In this document: positions 1-7,976 of the stretch, piece after piece | Layout of the letters: every line of letters begins with the position of its first letter | How positions within the stretch are numbered: position 1 is the first letter of the stretch | Source: a bacterium | Lineage (GTDB): Bacteria > BMS3Abin14 | NCBI GenBank assembly: GCA_020350725.1 | Contig: CP070719.1 | Coordinates: forward strand, 1,647,965-1,693,106 | Reading direction: 5' to 3' | DNA: 45,142 nt | Notes under the pieces: model-generated | Told to the model about the DNA's origin: nothing | Seen by the model: only the letters and a program-made list of their open reading frames with translations | Databases searched by the model: none | Position numbers and translations under genes: made by a program

Positions 1-570
1 GATGACGGCACCCCCGACCTGACCGCCTATCAGGACGCCTACGGCAACGGCCTCTTCTGGGACGACGCCACCAACACCCTGACCGTCCAGGGCAACGTGG
101 TGATCACGGGCAGCCTGACCATCGGGGCCAACACCGGGCCCGACAAGCTGCAGGACATCGAGTACGTCGCCAGCGGTCCCGCCACCGCCGGCTCGCCGTC
201 CAATACCGATGCCGGCGCGACCCTGTTCGTGGGGGGCGACGTCACCATCAACGGGACCTTCGCCCCCACCGGCTCCGGCTACCTCAACCCGGGAAACGGC
301 ATCAACAGCCTGGGGGTGATATCGGCGGGCAACCTCACCTTCGACGGCAGGAACGGGGACATCTACACGGGGTTCTACTACGCCGAGGACCAGATCAACT
401 TCAACAAACAGTCGCACTTCGCCGGGACGGTCATCGGGGGCGTGGTCAACTGGGCCCAGGTGCCCAACGTCTACCAGGTCCCCAACCTCGCCAACTACCT
501 CCCCCGGGGCATGCCGGGCGGTTACGACCTCCTGCTGTTCACGACCCGGGAGTGGAGGAGGGTGTACTAG
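1..570 (+). CDS. C-terminal fragment of a pilus-cluster surface protein
   Basis: The frame is open from the first base, so the gene begins upstream of the window and only the last 189 residues are present. They are rich in Gly, Asn, Thr and Val, with alternating short strands (GNVVITGSLTIGA, LFVGGDVTINGTF, GNLTFDGRNGDIYTGFYYAED), which suggests a beta-helix or polymer-forming repeat. This resembles the C-terminal region of PilX-like or DUF7305-type proteins encoded with minor pilins in Deltaproteobacteria, and the pilMNOPQ genes follow. It would act outside the cell or at the pilus tip. The family call is inference from composition and context. The methionine at position 97 is internal, not the start. 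Confidence 0.6.
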   Translation, partial: DDGTPDLTAYQDAYGNGLFWDDATNTLTVQGNVVITGSLTIGANTGPDKLQDIEYVASGPATAGSPSNTDAGATLFVGGDVTINGTFAPTGSGYLNPGNGINSLGVISAGNLTFDGRNGDIYTGFYYAEDQINFNKQSHFAGTVIGGVVNWAQVPNVYQVPNLANYLPRGMPGGYDLLLFTTREWRRVY

Positions 571-584
571 GATCGAGGCTAGAG

Positions 585-616
585 GTTAAAGGGGAAAGGT
601 TAAAGGGTAAAGGGGG
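585..616. repeat. short purine-rich word repeat
   Basis: Degenerate tandem copies of GGTTAAAGGGGAAA follow the stop codon of the first gene. The same word occurs in reverse complement near 18112-18160, so this belongs to the dispersed word-repeat family found in several spacers of this window. Confidence 0.5.
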
Positions 617-659
617 GATGAACCATGGGGAGTCCGCCCGGGAAAAATTTTCGCGTATT

Positions 660-712
660 CCACATTTTATTGTGGTTTTGGGGTCATTTGAACACAAAAT
701 CTTGTGTTTTTT
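660..712 (+). terminator. two weak hairpins with T-runs
   Basis: Stem CCACA (660-664) pairs with TGTGG (671-675) and is followed by four Ts. Stem AACACAA (691-697) pairs with TTGTGTT (702-708) and is followed by four more Ts. Each stem is weak, but together they are plausible Rho-independent termination for the gene ending at 570. Confidence 0.4.
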
Positions 713-766
713 GTTGAAGTCCTTGCCGTAACCCCCTACAAAAAAAGAAAAAAACGAAAATAGTGC

Positions 767-838
767 TTGACAAGTGAGGGGTTATTTTACATAGTTTATT
801 CAAATTTTATGAAGTTTACATATAATTTTATAAAATTT
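767..838 (+). promoter_or_regulatory. sigma70-like promoter with AT-rich inverted repeat
   Basis: A consensus -35 TTGACA (767-772) is spaced 17 bases from CATAGT (790-795). Just downstream is a perfect 9-base inverted repeat, AAATTTTAT (802-810) and ATAAAATTT (830-838), in the expected position for an operator overlapping the start of transcription. The 650-840 stretch is far more AT-rich than its surroundings. It would drive the small regulator gene and the pilMNOPQ operon. The 75-codon XRE protein downstream is the obvious candidate to bind the inverted repeat; that is inference. Confidence 0.6.
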
Positions 839-855
839 ATCAGTCGAGGTTGGAC

Positions 856-1077
856 ATGAAGCGAGCTAAGAAAATGCGGCAGAGGACCAACAATGTCCGG
901 AGACTCAGGGAAGCGATGATGATCTCCAAGGCGGAACTTGCCCGCCGGGCGGAAGTGTCCATCCCCACCATCGACAGGGTGGAGAAGGGATACGCCTGCC
1001 GGATGGACACCAAGAGGAAGATCATCATCGCCCTGGGCATGAGCCTCGACGAACGGGACAAGGTGTTCCTCGAATAG
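856..1077 (+). CDS. small XRE-type helix-turn-helix regulator of the pil operon
   Basis: A 73-residue protein that is almost entirely one HTH_XRE domain. The motif ISKAELARRAEVSIPTIDRVEKG (about residues 24-46) holds the two DNA-contacting helices, preceded by a basic N-terminus (KRAKKMRQRTNNVRRLRE) and followed by the usual fourth helix and an LDERDKVFLE tail. ATG 856 is preferred because GAGG at 846-849 lies six bases upstream; the TTG at 850 would leave no spacing. It sits 12 bases before pilM and is probably cotranscribed, so it may autoregulate the operon through the inverted repeat at 802-838. Its target is not known from sequence. Confidence 0.8.
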   Translation: MKRAKKMRQRTNNVRRLREAMMISKAELARRAEVSIPTIDRVEKGYACRMDTKRKIIIALGMSLDERDKVFLE

Positions 1078-1089
1078 GGGAGGGTTCAC

Positions 1090-2148
1090 ATGGCGCTGTT
1101 CGGTGGTTCGAAATCCCTGGCCGGCCTGGACATCGGGTCCAGCTCCATCAAGGTCGTCCAGCTCAAGGAGACCGGGAAAGGTTACCGTCTGACAAACCTG
1201 GGCGTGAGGCCCCTGCCCCAGGAAGTCATTGTGGACGGGGCCATCATGGACGCGGGGGTGATCAGCGACACCCTGCGGGAGATGGTCAAGGACGTCAAGC
1301 TCAAGGGCAAGGATGTCGCCGTCTCCGTCTCCGGGCACTCGGTCATCATCAAGAAGATCAAGGTCCAGGAGATGACGGAGGATGAGCTGGAACGCAACCT
1401 TCCCTTCGAGGCCGAACAGTACGTTCCCTTCGACGCCTCGGAGGTCAACATGGATTTCGTCATCCTCGGCGGGGCGGGCGGCGACGGCAAGATGGACGTC
1501 CTCCTCGTCGTGGTCAAGAAGGACGTCATCAACGACCTGACCACCGTGGTCAGGGACGCAGGGCTGAACCCTGTGGTGGTGGACGTGGACGCCTTCGCCC
1601 TGGAGAATATGTACGAGACGAACTACGTCCTCGCCCCCGAAGAGGTGGTCGCCCTGGTCAACGTGGGGGCCTCGACCACGAACATCAACATCATCCGGGA
1701 CGGCATCTCCATCTTCACCAGGGACATCTCAGTGGGGGGGAACCAGTTCACCGAGGCGATCCAGAAACAGCTCCAGGTCAGCTTCGAGGAGGCCGAGCAG
1801 CTCAAGAAAGGGCGAGCGGCGGGGGACAAGGGTCCGGAGGAGGTCCAGTCCATCCTGGGCGTCATATCGGACAACCTCGGCCAGGAGATCCAGAGGTCGC
1901 TGGACTTCTTCAACTCCTCCAACCCCGATATCCAGATAAGCCGGGTCGCCCTCTGCGGCGGTGGCTCCTCCGTCCCGGGCCTGGTCCAGACCATCGAGCA
2001 GAGGCTGGGCACGCAGGCGGAGATCGTCAATCCCCTGGAGAGCATAAGCTACAACCGTAAGAAGTTCGATGAGTCCTATATCGAAGAGGTGGGGCCCATG
2101 CTGGGGATCGGTGTGGGACTGGCCATCAGAAAGGCGTTTGACCGATGA
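1090..2148 (+). CDS. pilM: type IV pilus inner-membrane platform protein PilM
   Basis: Actin-like cytoplasmic protein (FtsA/MreB fold) that binds the N-terminal tail of PilN and anchors the PilN-PilO-PilP alignment complex. It has 352 residues, the normal length. The phosphate-1 motif GLDIGSSSIKVVQL lies near residues 13-26, and the second nucleotide-binding region VALVNVGASTTNINI near 190-205. The PilM signature RNLPFEAEQYVPFD is present near residue 105, and CGGGSSVPGL near 295. A strong AGGGGAGGG site precedes the ATG. It overlaps pilN by four bases (ATGA), indicating translational coupling. Confidence 0.95.
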   Translation: MALFGGSKSLAGLDIGSSSIKVVQLKETGKGYRLTNLGVRPLPQEVIVDGAIMDAGVISDTLREMVKDVKLKGKDVAVSVSGHSVIIKKIKVQEMTEDELERNLPFEAEQYVPFDASEVNMDFVILGGAGGDGKMDVLLVVVKKDVINDLTTVVRDAGLNPVVVDVDAFALENMYETNYVLAPEEVVALVNVGASTTNINIIRDGISIFTRDISVGGNQFTEAIQKQLQVSFEEAEQLKKGRAAGDKGPEEVQSILGVISDNLGQEIQRSLDFFNSSNPDIQISRVALCGGGSSVPGLVQTIEQRLGTQAEIVNPLESISYNRKKFDESYIEEVGPMLGIGVGLAIRKAFDR

Positions 2149-2705
2149 TCAAGATAAATCTGCTCCCCGTCAGGGAGGAAAGGCGCAAGCTGGGCGCCCG
2201 TCAGGAAACGCTCCTCTTCTTCCTGGTCATTATCCTGATCTTCATCGGTGTATTCTACTGGCACACCACCACCAACAAGAAGATCAGAACGCTGCGGCGG
2301 GAGATCATCAGGGTGGACGGAGAGATCAAGCGTCTGGCCAAGGTGGTCGCGGAGGTGGAGAAGTTCAAGAAGGACAAGAAGACCCTCGAGGGCAAGATCG
2401 AGGTCATCGGCCAGCTCAAGCGGCACCGGCAGGCCCAGACCCACTTCATGGACGAGCTCAACAAGGCCCTCACGCCCCAGATCTGGCTGAAGACCTACCA
2501 GGAGAAGGGCGGCGGAGTGATCCTCAAGGGCAGGTCCCTGGCCACCGACGACATCGCCAACTTCATGCGGAACCTGGAGGCGTCCAGGTACTTCAATGAA
2601 GTGGAGCTCGAGGTGACGACCCAGAAGGAGGAGAAGGTGGGCCAGACGCCCCTGAAGATCAACGATTTCAGCATTCGATTCAAGACGACCGTCGCGCCCG
2701 AATAG
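2145..2705 (+). CDS. pilN: type IV pilus assembly protein PilN
   Basis: Bitopic inner-membrane protein of the pilus alignment complex. The N-terminus MIKINLLPVREERR is the conserved PilN motif that docks into PilM. One membrane helix follows at about residues 24-42 (LLFFLVIILIFIGVFYW), then a coiled coil (about 45-95), then a periplasmic ferredoxin-like domain that dimerises with PilO. The length of 186 residues is typical. Start ATG 2145 overlaps the pilM stop. Confidence 0.93.
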   Translation: MIKINLLPVREERRKLGARQETLLFFLVIILIFIGVFYWHTTTNKKIRTLRREIIRVDGEIKRLAKVVAEVEKFKKDKKTLEGKIEVIGQLKRHRQAQTHFMDELNKALTPQIWLKTYQEKGGGVILKGRSLATDDIANFMRNLEASRYFNEVELEVTTQKEEKVGQTPLKINDFSIRFKTTVAPE

Positions 2706-2742
2706 GGCGTCAGGCTGCGCATAACGTCAGGAGGACAGGATC

Positions 2743-3324
2743 ATGGCCATCGATGCCGAAACCATCGCCAACCTATCGCCCAAGAGGAAGGCCCTCATCA
2801 TTCTTGTCATCGCCGTCCTCATCCCGGGTCTCTACTGGTACACCACCTACCGTGGCAAGGCCAAGGTCATCGAGAGGCTCAGGCAGGAGTACAGCCAGAA
2901 GCAGGCGAAACTCAACGAGAACGAGGCCATAGCCAGAAACCTGCCCCGGTTCAAGGAGGAGGTCGGAAAGCTCAATAAAGAGCTCGCCAGGGTCGTCCAG
3001 GAATTGCCCAACAGCCGTGAGATCCCCAATCTCATCGAGACCATCAGCAACCTCGGCTCCCTCAACGGCCTTCAGATCGTGTACATCAAACCGCAAAGCG
3101 ACGTGAACAAAGGGTTTTACGCCGAGGTTCCCATCCAGATAAAGGCTGTAGGGGGATATCACGAGATGGGATTGTTCCTGGATTCCCTGTCAAAACTGCC
3201 GAGGATCATCAACGTGAGCAACATCAACCTCGGTAACGCTAGAGAGGACAAGCTTACGGGGGCGGTGGTCCTGAACATCAGCGCCCTGGCAACCACCTAC
3301 CGGTACATTGAAAAGGAGGGTTGA
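2743..3324 (+). CDS. pilO: type IV pilus assembly protein PilO
   Basis: Partner of PilN in the inner-membrane alignment complex. One membrane helix lies at about residues 16-34 (ALIILVIAVLIPGLYWY), followed by a coiled coil (about 40-85) and a periplasmic domain (GLNGLQIVYIKPQSD to GAVVLNISALATTYRYI). The length of 193 residues is normal. AGGAGGA at 2729-2735 precedes ATG 2743 by seven bases. The 37-base gap after pilN contains nothing beyond this site. Confidence 0.92.
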   Translation: MAIDAETIANLSPKRKALIILVIAVLIPGLYWYTTYRGKAKVIERLRQEYSQKQAKLNENEAIARNLPRFKEEVGKLNKELARVVQELPNSREIPNLIETISNLGSLNGLQIVYIKPQSDVNKGFYAEVPIQIKAVGGYHEMGLFLDSLSKLPRIINVSNINLGNAREDKLTGAVVLNISALATTYRYIEKEG

Positions 3325-3327
3325 TCC

Positions 3328-3876
3328 ATGCGCCCGGTTTCCAGAGGTGCCCCATACCTTGCCTGGCTGCTGATCCCGATCCTGGCGACGGTCCTCTCCA
3401 TCGGGGCGTGCAAGAAGTCACCGCCGGCCGAACAACAGGCCCCGGTGACCGTCAAGCCGCAGCCCAAACCCCAGCCAAAGGCTCCGCCCAAAGCCCAGAA
3501 GCCCAAAGAGCCGACGGTTTTCAGCTACTCACCGAAGGACTACCGGGACCCCTTCGCCTCCCTCGTCAAGCTGAAGGAGATCTCCGAGGAGATACCCGAA
3601 GAGGAGCTGACGCCCCTGCAGAGGGTCTCGGTGGCCGACATGCGGCTGAGCGGCATCATCATCATGGGTAGGAAGGTCGTAGCTCATGTTCTCACTCCGG
3701 ATGGCAAGGCCCATATCGTGTCGATAGGAACCCCCATGGGTCGAAACAGGGGTAAAGTGACCAAGATCACCTCTGAAACGGTCGTTGTCGAGGAGGAATT
3801 CAAGGACTATACGGGGCAGAAGGTCATTCAGGAAACGATCCTGAGGCTTCGTGAAGAAGAAGGGGAGAGTTCGTGA
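3328..3876 (+). CDS. pilP: type IV pilus lipoprotein PilP
   Basis: Lipoprotein that links PilN/PilO to the secretin. The signal peptide ends in a lipobox at Cys28 (SIGAC). A Pro/Lys/Gln-rich linker (about 35-62) follows, then the beta-sandwich domain with the typical entry SYSPKDYRDPFASLV and the strands LSGIIIMGRKVVAHVLTPDGKAHIV. It has 182 residues. AAAAGGAGGG lies seven bases upstream of ATG 3328. The stop codon abuts or overlaps the pilQ start. Confidence 0.93.
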   Translation: MRPVSRGAPYLAWLLIPILATVLSIGACKKSPPAEQQAPVTVKPQPKPQPKAPPKAQKPKEPTVFSYSPKDYRDPFASLVKLKEISEEIPEEELTPLQRVSVADMRLSGIIIMGRKVVAHVLTPDGKAHIVSIGTPMGRNRGKVTKITSETVVVEEEFKDYTGQKVIQETILRLREEEGESS

Positions 3877-6638
3877 TGAAGAGCATATTCAGCAAAATAC
3901 CGTGGGCACTGCTGGCCCTGATCCTGGTCGTAGGCGGCTGTGCCGGTCCCAGCGGCCAGATGAAGACCTCGGTCGAGGAGGCCGCGGTCACCAGGGTTCT
4001 TTCCGTCACCGGTGAGGATCTGCCCGACAGGGTCCGGCTGACCATCGAGGGGACGGCGCCCCTTGCCTACACGGTCTTTCGCCTTTCTGAGCCCCTTCGC
4101 CTGATCGTGGACCTGGCCGACACCGACGTGACGCCCCTGGGCGAGGAGATCCCGGTGGCCATAGGAAACGTCTCCTCGGTCAAGGCCATCCAGTTCGACG
4201 AGGAGGCCGGCAAGATCGGGCGGCTGGAAGTGGCTCTCGTCGAACTCTGGGATTATGAGACATCCAGGATGGACAACACGATCGTGGTCGACTTCGTCAA
4301 ACCCGTTCCCGCCGCCGAGATGGAAACGGCCGAACGAGAGCCAGCGGAGGCCGAGGCACCGCCCGCGGAGCCGGCCGCTCAGCCCGAGGTCGAGGTCGTT
4401 GAGCTGAGCCTCCCCGAGGCAGCACCCGAGGAAAAAACCCCCAAGGCCCAGGAGCCGCAGGAGGAGGCTGCCCTCGATCCGGCTACCACCATCAGCCGGG
4501 TCCTCTTCTACGAGGAGGACGGGCATTTCACCGTCGAATTCGTCGGCGACGGGTCCGTGCAGCGGTACGACGCCATGAACCTCACGGGGCCGACCCGGCT
4601 GGTCGTCGACATATGGGATGTGACCAAGGGCTTCAAGCCCCGCGTGATCCCCGTGGAGATGTCCGGCGTGAACCGGATCAGGGTCGGTGAGCATCGCCAG
4701 GAGGGCAAGCTGCGCTTCGTCCTGGACCTCCAGGGTGACGAAGTGCCGCCCTACAACATCGTTCGAAGGGGGGAGAAACTGGTGGTGACTCTGGGGGTCG
4801 AGGCGGCCCCGGCTATCGAGGTCACCGAAACGCCGGAAACCGTTCCGGCCGAGCCGGTACCCCGGGCGGCCATGGAGCCGCCTCCAGCCGCGCCGGCGGC
4901 CGTTGAGCGGAACGAGACCCCCGCGCCCGCCGCGCTCCCGGCCGGTCCGGCCGTCACGGACATACGTTACGTACGCTACGAGATGCCTTACCGGGACAGC
5001 GCCGTGCTCGTCCTGGCCGACGCTCCCGTGGACTTCACCGTCACTCAGGCGGATGCCACCCACATCCTCGTGGACCTCCAGGGGATCGTTCTTCCCAGGG
5101 ATCTCGTCCGGAGCCAGGACACCCGGGACCAAGGCGGTCCCCTCCAGGCCCTGAGCAGCTACAATCCCAAGGGGGCCGACGGAGCCCGGGTCAGCATGAC
5201 CGTCGAAAGGGGGACCCAGTATAAATCGGAGCTGGTCGGGAGCACCCTGACGATCGAACTGACCTCGCCGGAGCCCACCGCTCCCCCCATGGCGGCCGAG
5301 GCCCCTCCGGAGCCGGTGAGGGTCGAGGCAGCCGCCCCCGTTCAGCAGGCTGTCGATCGTCCCGTCCCGACCCGGGCAGCGGCCGTCCAGGAGGAGAAGG
5401 TCATCCGGGTCGATGATAAACCCAAGTACACCGGTGAGCTCATCACCATGGATTTCCAGAACGCCGATATCCTGAACGTCCTCAGACTGATCGCAGAGGT
5501 CAGCGGTCTGAACATCATCACCAGCGACAAGGTCAAGGGAAATGTCAGCATGAGGATGGTCAACGTCCCCTGGGATCAGGCCCTCGAGGTCATCCTGAAA
5601 ACCAAGGGTCTGGGACAGGTCCGTGAGGGCAACGTGGTCCGGATCGCACCCCAGGCGGACCTGGACAAGGAGCGGGCGGACGCCCTGAAGACGATGGAGA
5701 CGGAGGATGAATTCGAGGAGTTGATCCTGAAGATCGTGCCGTTGAGCTACGCCAAGGCCGATGAGATCAAAGGGCAGCTGACGCCGTTCCTCGGTCCCCG
5801 CGGCAGCATCAACATCGACAAGAGGACCAACGCCCTCATCGTCAAGGATATCGAGGGCAACATCGCCAAGATCGAGGAACTCATCGCGGAACTCGACATC
5901 CCGACCCCACAGGTGCGGATCGAGGCCCGGATCGTCATCGTCGACGAATCCTACACGAGGAACCTGGGCATTCAGTGGGGCGGCGTGTATGAGTCGGGCG
6001 ACCTCAGGGTCTTCGGCGACAGCGCCGCCGGAAACACCCTCGTCAACCTCCCTGCGGCCAATCCCATCACGGCCATAGGGTTCGATTTCGGCACCGTGGG
6101 CAACTTCACGGAGCTGGATCTGAGGCTCAGCGCCCTCGAGCAGATGAACAAGGGCCGGATCATATCCAGCCCCAGCTTCCTGGTCATCCAGAACGAGACG
6201 GCCCTCATCGAGGTCAACAACCCCTTCCCGGAGAACCGGACATCCACGGAGGTCACGGAGGAGGGTACCACGACCACGACGTCGGTGTCCTTCTCCGACA
6301 TCGTGACGAAGCTCGAGATAACGCCCCAGGTGACCAGCAACCGGGATATCTTCATGGAGGTCTTCGTGGAGAAGGACAGCAAGGGGCAGCAGGCGACCTT
6401 CGACAACAACATCTTCACGGGGGTGAACACCCACAAACTGGAGACGAAGATCATCGTGGAGGACACCGGGACGGCCGTCATCGGGGGCGTATATACCGAG
6501 TCCGAGAAGACGGGGAGGAGCAGCGTGCCCTTCTTCCACAAGATCCCCCTCCTGGGCTGGCTCTTCAAGAACAAGGCGAGAGAGACGAGCCGAGAGGAAC
6601 TCCTCATCTTCATCAACGCCACCATCGTCGAGGAATAG
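3876..6638 (+). CDS. pilQ: type IV pilus secretin PilQ with three AMIN domains
   Basis: Outer-membrane secretin channel for the pilus fibre, about 920 residues. Domains in order: signal peptide with a lipoprotein-like cleavage site at Cys22 (VVGGC); AMIN 1 (about 36-145); an acidic/proline linker; AMIN 2 (about 203-305); a linker; AMIN 3 (about 359-460); a linker; the STN/N0 domain (about 524-590); the secretin N1 domain (about 619-680); and the secretin beta-barrel from VRIEARIVIVDESYTRNLG to the end. AMIN domains bind peptidoglycan. ATG 3876 is preferred; GTG 3873 directly before it would add one residue. A strong terminator follows, so this ends the pil transcription unit. Confidence 0.95.
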   Translation: MKSIFSKIPWALLALILVVGGCAGPSGQMKTSVEEAAVTRVLSVTGEDLPDRVRLTIEGTAPLAYTVFRLSEPLRLIVDLADTDVTPLGEEIPVAIGNVSSVKAIQFDEEAGKIGRLEVALVELWDYETSRMDNTIVVDFVKPVPAAEMETAEREPAEAEAPPAEPAAQPEVEVVELSLPEAAPEEKTPKAQEPQEEAALDPATTISRVLFYEEDGHFTVEFVGDGSVQRYDAMNLTGPTRLVVDIWDVTKGFKPRVIPVEMSGVNRIRVGEHRQEGKLRFVLDLQGDEVPPYNIVRRGEKLVVTLGVEAAPAIEVTETPETVPAEPVPRAAMEPPPAAPAAVERNETPAPAALPAGPAVTDIRYVRYEMPYRDSAVLVLADAPVDFTVTQADATHILVDLQGIVLPRDLVRSQDTRDQGGPLQALSSYNPKGADGARVSMTVERGTQYKSELVGSTLTIELTSPEPTAPPMAAEAPPEPVRVEAAAPVQQAVDRPVPTRAAAVQEEKVIRVDDKPKYTGELITMDFQNADILNVLRLIAEVSGLNIITSDKVKGNVSMRMVNVPWDQALEVILKTKGLGQVREGNVVRIAPQADLDKERADALKTMETEDEFEELILKIVPLSYAKADEIKGQLTPFLGPRGSINIDKRTNALIVKDIEGNIAKIEELIAELDIPTPQVRIEARIVIVDESYTRNLGIQWGGVYESGDLRVFGDSAAGNTLVNLPAANPITAIGFDFGTVGNFTELDLRLSALEQMNKGRIISSPSFLVIQNETALIEVNNPFPENRTSTEVTEEGTTTTTSVSFSDIVTKLEITPQVTSNRDIFMEVFVEKDSKGQQATFDNNIFTGVNTHKLETKIIVEDTGTAVIGGVYTESEKTGRSSVPFFHKIPLLGWLFKNKARETSREELLIFINATIVEE

Positions 6639-6658
6639 GATCCCGACGGACATCACTG

Positions 6659-6693
6659 AACGCATCCGTCGTCGCGGCGGGTGCGTTTTTTTT
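6659..6693 (+). terminator. strong Rho-independent terminator after pilQ
   Basis: The arm at 6659-6671 pairs with 6675-6687 around a three-base loop (TCG), giving a stem of about 13 pairs with two G-T pairs. Eight Ts follow at 6686-6693. The aroC Shine-Dalgarno AGGAGGA (6694-6700) begins immediately after the T-run. Confidence 0.9.
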
Positions 6694-6707
6694 AGGAGGA
6701 CTTGATC

Positions 6708-7865
6708 ATGCTTCGCTTTCTCACCGGAGGGGAGTCGCACGGCATGGCCCTGACGGCCATCGTCGAGGGTCTGCCGGCCGGCCTCGGAGTTGATCAGGAG
6801 ATGATCAACAGGGACCTGGCCCGCCGCCAGATGGGATACGGCAGGGGTCAGAGGATGCAGATCGAGTCCGACCAGGTTCAGATCCTGTCGGGAGTCAGGG
6901 GAGGGAAAACACTGGGCAGCCCCATCACCATGCAGATAAGGAACAGGGACTGGGAGAACTGGAAGGAGGTCATGGCGGTGAAGGCTCCTGCGAACGAGGC
7001 AAGGGCCGTGACAAGACCGCGGCCGGGGCACGCGGACCTGGCCGGAGGCATCAAATACGACCACAAGGACTTCCGAAACGTCCTGGAGAGGGCCAGCGCC
7101 AGGGAGACCGCGGTCCGGGTCGCCGTGGGAGCCCTGGCCAAGGTACTCCTTCAGAGGTTCCATGTCTCGATCCTCGGCCACGTCCTCTCCATCGGCGGGT
7201 CCAGGCGAAGCCGGGTGGAGCTTGCCCGTTCCGAGGTCCAGCCCGCGGTGGAGGGTTCGCCGGTGAGATGTCTGGACGGGGAGGTGGAGAAGGATATCCT
7301 GGGGAGGATCGAAAAGGCCCAGGCTGTCGGAGAGACGCTGGGGGGGGTGTTCGAGGTCTGCGCTTTCGACGTTCCCGTGGGCCTGGGCAGCTACGTCCAC
7401 TGGGACAAAAGACTCGATGCAGACCTCGCCAGGGCGGTTATGAGCATCCCGGCTATAAAGGGTGTGGAGATCGGGCTGGGATTCGAGGCTGCTGAAAGAC
7501 CCGGTTCGGAGGCCCACGACGTGATCAATTACAGGCGCGATCGCGGATTCTTCAGGGAGACCAACCGAGCCGGCGGGATCGAGGGCGGCGTTTCGAACGG
7601 GGAGACGATCGTGGTGAGGGCGGCCATGAAACCCATACCCACACTGGGCTCGCCGCTGCGCTCGATCCACATTATCAGCAAGAGGGAATCGGAAGCAGCT
7701 GTCGAGAGGTCTGACGTGACAGCTGTACCGTCGGCCTGCGTCATCGCGGAAGCGGCTGTGGCCATCGTCCTGGCGGGGCACATGATCCAGAAATTCGGAG
7801 GGGACTCCATCGAGGAGATGCAGCGCAACTATCAGGGATACATCTCCCAGGTGAAGAGCCTCTGA
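6708..7865 (+). CDS. aroC: chorismate synthase
   Basis: Converts 5-enolpyruvylshikimate 3-phosphate to chorismate, the last step of the shikimate pathway, using reduced FMN. It has 385 residues. Family signatures visible are LTGGESHG at the N-terminus, RRQMGYGRGQRMQIESD, the central RPGHADLAGGIKYDH and RASARETAVRVAVGA, GGVSNGE, and the C-terminal AAVAIVLAGHMIQKFGGDS. ATG 6708 is chosen because AGGAGGA ends seven bases before it; an in-frame TTG at 6702 is too close. It follows the pilQ terminator directly, so it depends on readthrough or on a promoter inside pilQ. Confidence 0.96.
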   Translation: MLRFLTGGESHGMALTAIVEGLPAGLGVDQEMINRDLARRQMGYGRGQRMQIESDQVQILSGVRGGKTLGSPITMQIRNRDWENWKEVMAVKAPANEARAVTRPRPGHADLAGGIKYDHKDFRNVLERASARETAVRVAVGALAKVLLQRFHVSILGHVLSIGGSRRSRVELARSEVQPAVEGSPVRCLDGEVEKDILGRIEKAQAVGETLGGVFEVCAFDVPVGLGSYVHWDKRLDADLARAVMSIPAIKGVEIGLGFEAAERPGSEAHDVINYRRDRGFFRETNRAGGIEGGVSNGETIVVRAAMKPIPTLGSPLRSIHIISKRESEAAVERSDVTAVPSACVIAEAAVAIVLAGHMIQKFGGDSIEEMQRNYQGYISQVKSL

Positions 7866-7976
7866 CAGGCATAGATCCTATCCGGACCCCGGGACCGGCT
7901 TGGACTGCGATGGCACGACTCCCCCCGGGCGCGCGGCAGGAGAGGCCGCAGGATTAATCTTGAATTCGGAGCGGCA

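Noticed and set aside
796-1338. Open frame of 180 codons on the - strand over the XRE gene and pilM
   Set aside because: Antisense to two supported genes and composed of shadow sequence.
3828-7781. A 1317-codon open frame on the - strand across pilQ and aroC
   Set aside because: It is antisense to two clearly recognisable genes. The biased third-position GC of the + strand genes leaves the opposite frame free of stops. The translation is low-complexity (Asp, Gly, Pro, Arg) with no domain.
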